In this document: piece by piece, positions 23,548 to 34,342 of the stretch
Position numbering within the stretch: the first letter of the stretch is position 1
Layout: each line of letters starts with the position of its first letter
Assembly: GCA_024291935.2 (NCBI GenBank)
Contig: CM044311.1
Span: 20,855,001-20,919,000 of the forward strand
DNA length: 64,000 nt
Reading direction: 5' to 3'
Source of the DNA: Okapia johnstoni
Taxonomy: Eukaryota; Chordata; Mammalia; Artiodactyla; Giraffidae
The notes under the pieces: generated by a model
Database searches by the model: none
The model's input: only the letters and a program-made list of their open reading frames with translations
What the model was told of the DNA's origin: nothing
Program-made: the position numbers and the translations under genes

Positions 23548-23826
23548 CAGTTCAATTCAGTTCACTTGAGGTGCTCATTCCTGTCCTTTGTGACCACATG
23601 GACTGCAGCACACCAGGCTTCCCTGTCCATCACCGACTCCCAGAGTTTGCTCAAACTCATGTCCATTGAGTCGGTGGTACCATGAGACAATCTCATCCTC
23701 TGTTGTCCCCTTCTCCTCCTGCTTTCAACCATTCTCAGCATCAAGGTCTTTCCCAATGAGTCAGTTCTTCATATAGGGGGACAAAGGATTGGAGCTTCAG
23801 CTTTAGAATCAGTCCTTCCAATGAAG
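23548..23826 (-). mobile_element. BovB 3' segment of an inverted insertion, minus strand
   Basis: CAGTTCAATTCAGTTCA-type tail at the left, then RT C-terminal sequence in antisense up to the CCTTCCAATGAA break at 23826. A plus-strand BovB 5' segment follows at once. The pair is bracketed by CAACTCT at 23541-23547 and 26414-26420. Confidence 0.9.
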
Positions 23827-24736
23827 TCCTTCTCTCATAGTCAGCAAAAGAGTCCGAAATGCAGTACTTGGATGCAGTCTCAAAAACGACAGAATGAACT
23901 CTGTTCGTTTCCAAGGCAAACAATTCAATATCACAGTAATCCAAGTCTATGCCCCAACCAGTAATGTTGAAGAAGCTGAAGTTGATCAGTTCTAGGAAAC
24001 CTACAAGAGCTTTTAGAACTAACACCAAAAAAGATTTCATTATACGGGATTGGAATGCAAAAATAGGAAGATAAGAGCTACCTAGAGTAAAAGGCAAATT
24101 TGGCCTTCAAGGAACAAAATGAAGCAGGAAAATGACTAACAAGAGGTGTGCCAAGAGAAGGCACTGTTCATAGTGAACACCCTCTTCCAACAACACAAGA
24201 GAAGACTCTACACATGGACATCATCAGATGGTCAAAACCGAAATCAGACTGATTATATTCTTTGCAGCCAAAGATGGAGAAGCCCTATAGAGTCAGCAAA
24301 ACAATACTGGGAGCTGACTGTGGCTCAGATCATGAACTCCTTATTGCCAAATTCAGACTTAAATTGAAGAAAGTAGGCAAAACAACTAGATGGTTAAGTA
24401 TGACCTGAATCAAACCCTTTAAGATTATATAGTGTAACTGACAAATATATTCAAGGGATTAGATCTGATAGACAGAGTGCCTGAAGAACTATGGACAGAG
24501 GTTCATGACATTGTACAGAAGGCAGGAATCTAGATGATCCCAAAGAAAAAGAAATGCAAAAAGTTTAAATGGTTGTCTGGGGAGGCCTTAAAAGTAGCTA
24601 AGAATAGAAGAGAAGCTAAAGACAGGGGAAAAAGGAGAGATATACCCATCTGAATGCAGAGATTCAAAGAATAGCAAGAAGAGACAAGAAAACCTTCTTC
24701 AGTGATCAGTGCAAAGAAACAGAGGAAAACAATAGA

Positions 24737-25273
24737 ATGGGAAAGACTAAAGATCTCTTCAAGAAAATTAGAGACACCAAGGAATTATTTCATGCAAAGG
24801 TGGGCACAATAAAGGACAGAAATGGTATGGACCTTACAGAAGCAGAAGATATACAGAAGAGGCAGGAAGAATACAAAGAAGAACTTTACAAAAAAGATCT
24901 TCATGACCTAGATAACCACGATGGTCTGATCACTCACTTAGAGCCATATCATGAGCTCCTTATTGCCAAATTCAGATTTAAGTTAAAGAAAGTACAGAGA
25001 ACCACCAGATCACTCTTGTATGACCTAAATCAAATCCCATATGATTACACAGTGGAAGTGACAAACAGATTCAAGGGATTAGATTCAAGTGACAGAGTGC
25101 CTGAACAAACATGGATGGAAGTTTGTGATAATTTACAGGAGGCAGTGATAAAGATCATCCCCAAGAAAAACAAATGTAAAAAGTTCAAACTATTATCTGA
25201 GAAGGGCTTAAAAGTAGCTGAGAAAAGAAGAGAAGCTAAAGGCAGGGAGAAAAGGAAAGATGTACTCATTTGA
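24737..25273 (+). pseudogene. BovB EN-RT linker, chimeric across a duplication join
   Basis: 178-codon open stretch. Residues 1-70 are the linker before RT (GKTKDLFKKIRDTKELF..AEDIQKRQEEYKEELYKKDLHDLDNHDGLITHLEP). It then jumps back to the EN C-terminus (YHELLIAKFRFKLKKV) and repeats the linker. The join at about 24946-24950 lies inside the reading frame, so the duplication fuses out-of-order segments. No catalytic residues are included. Not functional. Confidence 0.75.
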
Positions 25274-26065
25274 AATCAGAGTTCCAATTAATAGCAATGA
25301 GAGATGGAAAGCCTTCCTCAGTGATCAATGCAACAAAATAGAGGAAAACAATAGAATAGAAAAAACTAGAGATATCTTCAAGAAAATTAGAGACACCAAA
25401 GGAACATTTCATGCAAAGATAGACACAACAAAAGAAAGAAACTTTATGGACATAACAGAAGCAGAAGACTTTCAGAAGAGATGGCAAGGATACACAGAAC
25501 TTTACAAAAAAGATCTTCATGACCCTGATAACCATGATGGTTTGATCACTCACATAGAGCCAGACATCCTGGAATGTGAAGTCAAGCGGGCCTTAGAAAG
25601 CATCAGTACCAACAAGTGGAGGTGATGGAATTCCAGCTGAGCTATTTCAAATCCTATTCCAGTTGAGCTATTTCAAATCCTAAAAGATGCTGCTGCACTC
25701 AATATGCCATCAAATTTGGAAAACTCAGCAGTGGCCACAGGACTGAAAATGGTCAGTTTTCATCCCAATCCCAAAGAAAAGAAATGTCAAAGAATGTTCA
25801 AACTACTGCACAACTGCACTCATCTCACATGCTAGCAAAGAAATGCTCAAAATTCTCCAAACCAGGCTTCAACAATACATGAACCATGAACTTCCAGATG
25901 TTTAAGCTGGATTTAGAAAAGACGGAGAACCAGAGATCAAATTGCCAGAATTCATTGGATCATAGAAAGAGAGTTCTAGAAAAAAAAATCTACTTCTACT
26001 TTATTGACTATGCCAAAGCCTTTGACTGTATGGATCACAACAAACTGTAGAAAATTCTTCAAGAG

Positions 26066-26413
26066 ATGGGAATACCAGACCACTTTATCTGCCTCCTGAG
26101 AAATCTGTATGCAGGTCAGGAAGCAACATTTAGAATCAGACATGGAACAATGGACTTGTTCCAAATTGGGAAAGGAGTCCATCGAGGCTGTATATTTTCA
26201 CCCTGCTTATTTAACTTATATGCAGAGTACATCATGCATAACGCTGGACTGGATGAAATGCAAGCTGGAATCAAGATTGCTGGGGAAAATGTAAATAACC
26301 TCAGATATGCAGATGACACCACCATTATGGCAGAAAGCAAAGAGGAACTAAAGAACCTCTTGATGAAAGTGAGAGAGGAAAGTAAAAAAAGCTGGCTTAA
26401 AATTCAACATCGA
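26066..26413 (+). pseudogene. BovB RT palm fragment with intact YADD
   Basis: The first ~116 codons of the 26066-26527 frame are BovB RT: MGIPDH..LLRNLYAGQEA, then LFNLYAEYIM, then NNLRYADDTTIMAES (residues 77-91). Both catalytic Asp residues of the palm are retained. The remaining codons are flanking DNA read beyond the element end. Motif B differs from the usual RQGC, reading HRGC. Confidence 0.75.
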
Positions 26414-26420
26414 CAACTCT

Positions 26421-26777
26421 ATTCAATGAAAAAAGAAAAACTGGTATTATTAACAAAAAATCTCCAAATAACAGTTGAATATATTTTCCTTGAAAAAATG
26501 TTTAAAACAAGTTTGAATATCCTTTAATTAGCACATTCTTTCTACAATCCCCAGCAACACCCATTGTTTCCTAGGGAATAGTCCTTGTTCTTTATGTCTT
26601 TTTTATCTACTCACTGCCTTGAAATCTCTCCTAGGCTTTTGTTTTAAATAACTATAATATGTAAATAAATCCAAATGTTTGTTTTCAACTGTGAACACCT
26701 ACCCAAACTACAAACTTCTAAAAACAACTGTATATTCATTATCACTAATTAGATGTCTAAAATTTTAGCTTACACTT
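26421..26777. other. Unassigned AT-rich DNA
   Basis: Nothing recognised. Confidence 0.5.
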
Positions 26778-26990
26778 GTATGCTCAGTGATCAGTCCTGT
26801 CCAACTCCTCCCAACCCTGTGGTCTGTAACCTACCAGACTCCTCTGTCCATGGAGTTTTTCAGACGAAAATACTGGAGCAGGTTGCCATTTCCTACTGCA
26901 GGGGATCTTCCTGACTCAGAGATTGAACCTGAGTCTCCTGTGTCCCCTGCGTTGGCAGGCAGATTTTTTTTTTTACCGCTGAACCACGTT
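26778..26990 (-). mobile_element. Bov-tA SINE, minus strand
   Basis: BovA body in antisense, then the tRNA-like head in antisense (GAGATTGAACCTGAGTCTCC, GGCAGGCAGA). A T-run replaces the usual TTCTTTACC spacing. Confidence 0.9.
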
Positions 26991-27097
26991 ACATTGTCCT
27001 AAAACAAAACTGCTATTCCTTTCTCAAAGCCTACCTTCTCCCACATTCTTCCTCATTTTTATCAATTGAATCTTTATTCTTCATTATTTAGTCCCAT

Positions 27098-27313
27098 GAA
27101 AAAGTGATAGTGTTAGTTGCTCAGTCATGTCTGACTCTTTGCAACCCAAGGAATGTAGCCCGTTAGGCTCCTCTGTCTGTGGGATGCTCCAGGAAAGAAT
27201 ACTGAGGTCAGTAGCCAATCTCTTCTCCAGGGGATCTTCCTGACCCAGGGATCCAACTCAGGTTTCCCACCATACAGGTAGACTCTTTACTGTCTGTGTC
27301 CCTAGGGAAGTCC
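27098..27313 (-). mobile_element. Bov-tA SINE with 12 bp TSD, minus strand
   Basis: Complete copy from the GTGTTAGTTGCTCAGTC tail side to CCTAGGGAAGTCC. Flanked by ATTTAGTCCCAT at 27086-27097 and 27314-27325. Confidence 0.96.
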
Positions 27314-27547
27314 ATTTAGTCCCATATAGTACCATTTTTGTTGAATACTCATTTTCTTTGCAGCATGATATCCATTACTACTTTTGTATTAGGACTACAG
27401 AATGTAATACCTAATTGTAGAAACAACTTGATATGTACAACAAATGCAGATCTTATTTTGCATTGTAATCTTATGACTGAAAAAAGCAGATTAAAATCAA
27501 GTTGACTCTTTCATTGTTTTTCTTAAATGTTTCCTAAATGAATGAAT

Positions 27548-27556
27548 ACACACACA

Positions 27557-27612
<56 letters not shown>

Positions 27613-27640
27613 CACATACACATGCACACTCACACACACA
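27548..27640. repeat. (CA)n microsatellite
   Basis: About 93 bp of CA with a few TA and TG interruptions, longest pure run about 54 bp. Likely length-variable. Confidence 0.97.
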
Positions 27641-27757
27641 TAGAGATAATTATTCCTAAATAATACCTTTTTTTTTTTTCAAATAGAAGTAAATATCTTT
27701 TAATTTGAAATATCCTGTTAGTACTGTTTAATTTTTACTGATAAAAATTCCTATTTG

Positions 27758-27885
27758 AGGAATTCCCTGGTGGTTGAGTGGATAGGATTCAGCTTATTGC
27801 TATGATCCAAGTTCAACCCCTGGTCTGAGAACCGAAATCCCACAAGCCATTTGGGAGGGGGGTGGGCTGGACTTAATTAAAAACA
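27758..27885 (+). mobile_element. CHR-type tRNA-derived SINE
   Basis: AATTCCCTGGTGGTTGAGTGG, GTTCAACCCCTGGTC (B-box-like), then GAGAACCGAAATCCCACAAGCCA matches the cetartiodactyl CHR-2 family, which is distinct from Bov-tA. Short tail. Confidence 0.8.
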
Positions 27886-28440
27886 TTCTTTCTCCTCAGA
27901 AACTCCAATGTTTATTTCATATGATTACTGTTGAATTAAGTATTTACTAATTATAACACTGATAGACTTAGAATTCAATATGTAATGATCTTAAAATATA
28001 TGTTTTAGCTTATATGGAATTTTAGTGTCCAAGAATAGTTTATAAATCCCTTAGAACATAAATATATATATACACATATATTAAATTTCACATATGTATT
28101 CTAAGCAAATGCATTTTCATACTCTATTAAAATTTTAAACTTTTATTAGGTATTCAGTAAGGTTACAGTTTTTTTCCCCTGAAGTAAAATTATATGATGG
28201 AACTTGGGAAATTCTAAGGAGTCCATTTAGAATGACGATAGTTCTCCTAAGACATGCACTGTTTCCTGTGTTTGCTTTAGGCCAAAGATTTCCACTACAG
28301 ATTCAGACATATTTTGGTGTTAGGTGATAGTCTAGACTCTTTTTCTAGGAATAATATGATAGACATATTCAATTAATCAGTCCACACTTGAAAAATATAC
28401 TCTATGATGAGCTTTAAATATCTTAAGTAATCAGGCTGCT
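27886..28440. other. Unassigned AT-rich DNA
   Basis: Nothing recognised. Confidence 0.5.
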
Positions 28441-28640
28441 TGACTTTTAAACCCTGTTTAATGTTTTACCTGATATATAATCTTTAGCAAATTATTTAAC
28501 TTTATTATCTTTCATTATTTCATCTATAAAACTGAGATAATAAAAATAATTTACATAACAGAATCACTGTGAGACTTAAATAAGGTAATATATGAAAAGC
28601 AGTGTAGAGTAACCAGACATTTTATTAATGCTAAGGGAAT
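28441..28640 (+). mobile_element. MIR SINE
   Basis: The MIR core order is visible: TAATCTTTAGCAAATTATTTAAC, then TTTCATCTATAAAACTGAGATAATAA, then ACTGTGAGACTTAAATAAGGTAATATATG. Diverged, as expected for a pan-mammalian element. Confidence 0.65.
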
Positions 28641-29836
28641 GTCTGCAGTTATGGTTAAAGCATGAAACATATACTCTGGACCTGGATATATTCCAACTTC
28701 CATTTTTGACATCCCTTTCCTCTTTCTTGACATCTAGTCTCCACTCCTTTTTTTTTCTTACTGATCCTCTCGATCCCAGTGTAAGCTAGAGTGTGGATCC
28801 TATATTCCTTCCCACTCAACAGAATGCTACTGGGTTATTAGCAGACAAACAAAAAGACAGCTGTTAGGGATTAAGATACAGTTTCTCCTAGTATTGATTT
28901 CATTTGAAGAGGAGAAGCAGCATACTATTCTAGAAGGAATTGTTTGGATCAATTATCTATCAGTTATATAACCCAGAATTTGACCTCCTGTCAAGTGCTT
29001 TCACAGGATTCACAAGTGACATGGCAGAGAACTGCTTTATTACCTTGCGAAGTTGCTTCACTTAGGCTTTCATGCAGTTCCTGTTGGTTCTAATTATATG
29101 AGTTATCTATTTCCGAACAACTTCCTTTGTAGAAGAGAAATCATCTATTTTGCTTTCTATTTATTTTCTATGCTCAATATATCTTTTGTTTTCCTTCTTT
29201 ATATCTGACTTACAATATTTATTTTTTTTCACATCTCTTTGACTATTGTCTTCTAGAAGACAATATTGTAGTTTAATCACCTAGTGATTGGTGACAATAG
29301 TCACTTTATAAATATTTAAATAATAAAATTTAACTCAGAAAATATCCTCATAAAATTTTTTCTGACATATTCTGCATTTACACAGGAGCACTATTCATCT
29401 TTTATTTTCACTTTGTGATATAAAGAATAGCAGTATTTCCTAAGGCTGACAAGATACACAGACAATTGTTATCTTTTCTAGTAGAATAAAAACTTATCAT
29501 TAATTAACAGCTAATTGGCTATTTACCATGACACATTTCAAAGCATATCAGACTTTATGGATCTTTAGTTTGTGGATCAACTGCTCCAGAGCACTGATTA
29601 GTATAATTTCTTCTCACTGCGCATGTCCTTACATAACAATGCATGAAAACATCACATGTCTGAGAATGGAAATTTATAGGATAATATCCTGACATTATCT
29701 GTTTCTCAAATATATTCCCACTAGCTTGTGCTGAAATGACATTGATACAAACAGGACCATAGCAGTGGTGGATGTTCCTAACAGTGACCCTCAATGAGCC
29801 AAATCCTTGAAAATCCCTTCCCTCTGAGTGTAGATT
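28641..29836. other. Unassigned DNA containing a 22 bp palindrome
   Basis: No gene or nameable element. The palindrome at 29244-29265 is reported as a finding. Confidence 0.5.
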
Positions 29837-29964
29837 TGCAGAAGGAGATGGCAACCCACTCCAGTATTCTTGCCTGGGGAATTCCATGGACAAAGGAGCC
29901 TGGCAGGCTACAGTCCATGGAGTCGCAAAGAGTCGAAAACCACTGAGAGACTGTCACTCACTCA
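29837..29964 (+). mobile_element. BovA-type SINE monomer with 13 bp TSD
   Basis: BovA body without the tRNA head (GCAGAAGGAGATGGCAACCC onward). CTGAGTGTAGATT flanks it at 29824-29836 and 29965-29977. The intact TSD next to the headless start shows that it inserted already lacking the tRNA part. Confidence 0.94.
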
Positions 29965-29997
29965 CTGAGTGTAGATTAAACCTGGAACATCACCATG

Positions 29998-30207
29998 AGA
30001 GTGTTAGCTGTTCAGTCGTGTATGACCCTTTTGTAACCCCATAGACCGTAGCCCAACCAGGCTCTTCTGTCCCTGGGATTTCCCAGGCAAGAATACTGAA
30101 GTAGGTAGCCATTCTCTTCGCCAAGGGATCTTCCAGACACAGGGATAGAACCTGGGTTTCCTGAACTACAAGTGGATACCTTACATCTGAGCCACCAGGG
30201 AAGCCCT
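29998..30207 (-). mobile_element. Bov-tA SINE, minus strand
   Basis: Complete antisense copy, GTGTTAGCTGTTCAGTCG to GAGCCACCAGGGAAGCCC. Confidence 0.93.
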
Positions 30208-31348
30208 AAAAAATCTGGAAAGTACTTTTAATCAATTAAAAAAAAAAAAAAACACCTGATATGATGTCGGTACATGACAGTGAAATGCTGCTGTGACAGG
30301 TATTTTAAATGAGGAGCAGCTTTGTAACCAGAAAGTGAGCTAAAGCTGAAATAATTTTGATGAGCATGATACAGAAGTTATCAGCATATGAACACTGCTA
30401 GTAGAAATGCAGATATGAAAGGAGTGTCATTTGGAGATTAGAAGGAGGTGAAAAGCACGTTGTTAGAAACTGGATGAAGATATCCTTGTAATGTAGCAGC
30501 AGAAAATTTAATAAAATCCTTGTCTGCATTTATATGGAAAGCAGAATTTGTAAGAGATCAGTTTGGTCATATAGCTAAGGAGATTTCCAAAGAACACTGA
30601 ACTCTTTCTTGCTGTTTACAGTAAAACATGAGAAGTGAGAAATAAATAGAGGGAAGAACCGTTAAACAAAAAGCAACCAGGACTAGATGATTTTGATGAT
30701 TGCTAGCCTCTTTGATGCAGCAAAAGATGTTACAGTTAAGATAAGGAAAGCATCTCTAGAGACACGACTGAGGGTAAGACTGTGACTGTATAACATTTTG
30801 CTTAAAGCTCAGAAAGACTGTAAGGACAGAGTATCTGAGCATACAAGTGGCCTCCAAAGATGTTAAAGTGTGACCTACAGATCTCAGTCAAACCAGAGTT
30901 TCCAGGAAGCTTAAGGACATTGTTTCTCAACCATCTCAGTAATTTCTTGTTGCAGATTTACATTTATATTGGATATTAGATTCTAAAATTAACATTTCTT
31001 TTACTTTGTCCTGTCATAACTATGTAATTTCTCCAGCCCTGTCACCTCCACAGGAAGTTAGGTTTGTATCTTGGGCATTTTAGAAATAAGGTCATGGAAA
31101 AGAAAATGCAAAAGAAATAGATACAAAAATACAGCCTATGGTTGTGGATTATAATCCAAAAGATTAATGCATCGACTCAAAAAGTTAAGAAAGAATAATG
31201 AAGGGATAGAAAGTAAAATCCAGGAAAAGCTTAGAAACCATCCCTAAATTAATAAACCTAGAGACTCAAATCAGTTTACTGTGGCTAAGTCACAGAAGGT
31301 CTCGGTCAAGAGAAGCTAGTGATAGCTTACAGCGAATAATGCTGAATT
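30208..31348. other. Unassigned non-coding DNA
   Basis: A-run at about 30238-30253. No open frame or repeat recognised. Confidence 0.5.
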
Positions 31349-31890
31349 TGTGATCTCCAAAGAAGATTTAGTTTAAGGATCAGGGACTAGGCTTGATCAC
31401 TCAGAGGTTTTGTATGGCAGAAGTTTTATTACAGTGAAAAAGGACAAAGAAAGCTTCTGACATAGACATCAGAAGGAGTGCTGAGAGGCCTTACATACTT
31501 TTACCAGACCCACTCCCATAACACACATCTTAAATTAACAAGATTAGAAATATCACTAGAAAGGTCTTACCAGACCCACTCTCACAACATACATCTTAAG
31601 ATAACAAGATTAGTCAGAAGTTTCTTCTTAAGAAGGAGAAATATGTCCTTGAGCAAAATACATTGTTGTTGTATGATCAAACATACCCTTGAGCAAGATG
31701 AGTTGTTTTGATGTGTAATCATTAGCTCTGGGCTTAAAGAAATTCAGTCTTAAAGATAAGAACTCAATGTTTAAGAAAAAAAATGTCTCATGTGACTGAG
31801 ACAAGGCGATGTAGAAAGAAACATTTGCCCTTTTCTCCTCCTTGAGGGCCCCAGACCCCTTATCAACCTAGCTAAAAATTAACTCTTTCA
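31349..31890 (-). mobile_element. Solo LTR of an endogenous retrovirus, minus strand
   Basis: About 540 bp bounded in antisense by TGTGATCTCC at the left and CTCTTTCA at the right, so the sense strand would begin TG and end CA. A sense-strand AATAAA lies at 31425-31430, near the LTR 3' side as expected. An internal direct repeat of about 45 bp (31501-31546 and 31569-31614) is present. No gag, pol or env sequence adjoins. The wording resembles ruminant-specific LTRs. TSD not evident. Confidence 0.65.
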
Positions 31891-32007
31891 CTGGGATATA
31901 GAAATAGAGAAATAAACACTTACATATTGAGCAAAGGGGCTGAAATAGAAGAACAAGTTGACGGATACAAACTAGAGCCAGTCTCAGATGTCCATCTGCC
32001 ATGATAT

Positions 32008-32629
32008 TAATCGTTCAGTCCTGTCGACTCTTTGCAACCCCATGGACTGTGGACTGCAGCATGCCAAGCTTCCCAATCCATTACCAACTCCCAGAGCTCA
32101 TTCAAACTCATGTCCACCAAGTCGGTGATGCCATCCGCCCATCTCATCCTCTGTCGTCCCCTTCTCCTTCTGCCTTCAATCTTTCCCAGCATCAGGGTCT
32201 TTTCCAATGAGTCAATTCTTTGCATCAGGTGGCCAAAGTATTGGAGCTTCAGCTTTAGTATCAGTCCTTTCAATGCATATTCAGAACTGATTTCCTTTAG
32301 GATTGATTGGTTGGATATCCTGCAGTCCAATGGACTCTCAAGAGTCTTCTCCAATGCCACAGTTCAAAAATATCAATTCTTCGGCACTTAGTCTTTTTTA
32401 TGGTCTCACATCTATACACGACTACTAAAAACACCATAACTTTGACTATACACACCTTTGTTGGTAAAGTAATATCTCTGTTTTTTAATATGCTGTCATA
32501 GCTTTTCTTCCAAGGAGCAAGCATCTTTTAATTTCATGGCTGCAGTCACCATCTGCAATAATTTTGGAGACCAAGTAAATAAAGTCTGCCACAGTTTCCA
32601 TTGTTTTCCCATCTATTTGCCGTGAAGTG
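32008..32629 (-). mobile_element. Older BovB, 3' part, minus strand (split by a nested BovB)
   Basis: BovB 3' end in antisense from GTTCAGTCCTGTCGACTC to the GCCGTGAAGT break. It continues at 33512. The whole older element is flanked by GCCATGATAT at 31998-32007 and 33640-33649, a 10 bp TSD. Confidence 0.94.
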
Positions 32630-33514
32630 CCTGCTTATTTAACTTATATACAGAGTATATCATGAGAAACGCTGGGCTGGAAGAAGCACAAGCTGGAATC
32701 AAGATTGCTGAGAGAAATATCAATAACCTCAGATATGCAGATGACACCACCCTTATGGCAGAAAGCAAAGAGAAACTAAAAAGCCTCTTGATGAAAGTTA
32801 AAGAGGAGAATGAAAAAGTTAGATTAAAGCTCAACATTTAGAAAACTAAGATCATGGCATCTGGTCCCATCACTTCATGGGAAATAGATGGGGAAACAGT
32901 GGAAACAGTGGCTGACTTTATTCTGGGGGGCTCCAAAATCACTGCAGATGGTGATTGCAGCCATGAAATTAAAAGACACTTGCTCCTTGGAAGGAAAGTT
33001 ATGACCAACCTAGATAACATATTAAAAAGCAGAGACATTACTTTGCCAACAAATGTCCGTCTAGTCAAGGCTATGGTTTTTCCAGTAGTCACGTATGGAT
33101 GTGAGAGTTGGACTGTAAAGAAAGCTGAGCACCAAAGAATTGATGCTTTTGAACTTTGGTGTTGGAGAAGACTCTTGAGAGTCCCTTGAACTGCAAGGAG
33201 ATCCAATCAATCCATCCTAAAAGAGATCAATCCTGGGTGTTCATTGGAAGGACTGATGTTGAAGCTGAAACTCCAATACTTTAGCCACCTCATGCAAAGA
33301 GTTGAATCATTGGAAAAGACCCTGATGCTGGGAAGGATTGGGGGTAGGAGGAGAAGGGGATGACAGAGGATGAGATGGCTGGATGGCATCACCGACTCGA
33401 TGGACATGAGCTTGGGTAAACTCCGGGAGTTGATGATGGACAGGGAGGCCTGGCATACTGCGATTCATGGGGTCGCAAAGAGTCAGACACAACTGAGCGA
33501 CTGAACTGAACTGA
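32628..33514 (+). mobile_element. Younger BovB nested inside the older BovB
   Basis: 5'-truncated in the RT palm (CCTGCTTATTTAAC) and complete to the CTGAACTGAACTGA tail. It keeps YADD at 32733-32744 and a 111-codon open stretch at 32854-33189. It splits the older copy with at most a 1-2 bp duplication. Confidence 0.95.
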
Positions 33515-33639
33515 TGGGGCCAGATGCCATGATCTTAGGTTTTTGAATGTTGAGTTTTAAGTCTGTTTGTTCACTCTCCTCTTTGACTTTCATGAAGAGG
33601 CTCTTTAGTTCCTCTTTGCTTTCTGTCATAAGAGATAGA
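33512..33639 (-). mobile_element. Older BovB, remaining RT palm part, minus strand
   Basis: Resumes at TGATGGGGCCAGATGCC, the exact continuation of the sequence broken at 32629. Ends near TCTGTCATAAG, with a few filler bases before the right TSD at 33640. Confidence 0.93.
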
Positions 33640-33649
33640 GCCATGATAT

Positions 33650-34028
33650 AGCCTTCATTAAAAAGTTATGGTTTCTTTAAAAGAAGCATTATTGAATATT
33701 ATGAATGAAAATTACCTAACTTCCTAATCAGTTAAGTTTTGGAGACTGAGGATAAATAGCAATGCTGTACATAGAACTTAAAAACCTTGTTTTCTATTCC
33801 AAACATAATTGGAATTTTTCAAAAGATATTTTATTCTTTAAAATGGTAATTGCCTTAGCATTGGTTCATTTCCTTGAGTGCCAATACTCCCCAGGGAGTA
33901 AATAGTTTTGTATTATAAATAGGAAGATGTGTTCCAGCACTACAAATTAAGCAATAATAGGTGAGAGAGCAGAGGATTATCTTGACCCAAAATAAAATGC
34001 CATAAACAGAGTAAGTGCAAATCCCTTT
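33650..34028. other. Unassigned AT-rich DNA
   Basis: Nothing recognised. Confidence 0.5.
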
Positions 34029-34040
34029 AAAGCACAAAAG

Positions 34041-34234
34041 TGAAAAGTGAAAGTCACTCAATCATGTCCGACTCTTTGCAACCCCATGGACTATAGACTC
34101 CATGGAATTCTCCAGGCCAGAATACTGGAGTGGGTAGCCTTTCCCTTCTCCTGGATCTTCTGAACCCAGGGATCGAACCCAGGTCTCCTGCATTGCAGGT
34201 GGATTCTTTACAAGCTGAGCCAGAAGGGAAGCCC
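34041..34234 (-). mobile_element. Bov-tA SINE with 12 bp TSD, minus strand
   Basis: Complete antisense copy with a GTGAAAGTCACTCAATC start and a GGGAAGCCC end. AAAGCACAAAAG flanks it at 34029-34040 and 34235-34246. Confidence 0.96.
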
Positions 34235-34270
34235 AAAGCACAAAAGAATACACATTTATTTGTATGCCAC

Positions 34271-34342
34271 ATAATTATATATATATATATAATTTTATTT
34301 CAATATATATGTATATAATTATATATATATATAATTTTATTT
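34271..34342. repeat. Duplicated (TA)n tract
   Basis: ATAATT-(AT)n-AATTTTATTT occurs at 34271-34300 and again at 34315-34342, a 44 bp-period duplication of a TA microsatellite next to the A-tail side of a CHR SINE. Confidence 0.85.

Larger units (their letters stand above)
23834..26413 (+). mobile_element. BovB 5' segment (EN, linker, RT) in opposite orientation to its tail
   Basis: Runs from the EN N-terminal region (CAGCAAAAGAGTCCGAAATGC) through the linker and RT to the GGCTTAAAATTCAACAT point just beyond the RT palm. It contains a ~619 bp tandem duplication (units about 24331-24949 and 24950-25568) and a 26 bp duplication (25630-25681). The RT box YADD at 26306-26317 is intact, although motif B reads VHRGCIFSP and frames are broken elsewhere. 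With 23548-23826 it has the layout expected of one twin-primed, 5'-inverted insertion. Confidence 0.9.

Noticed and set aside
31478..31711. ORF with internal repeat (YQTHSHNTHLKLTR / YQTHSHNIHLKITR)
   Set aside because: The repeat lies in the U3-like part of a solo LTR. It is a DNA-level duplication, not a protein repeat.
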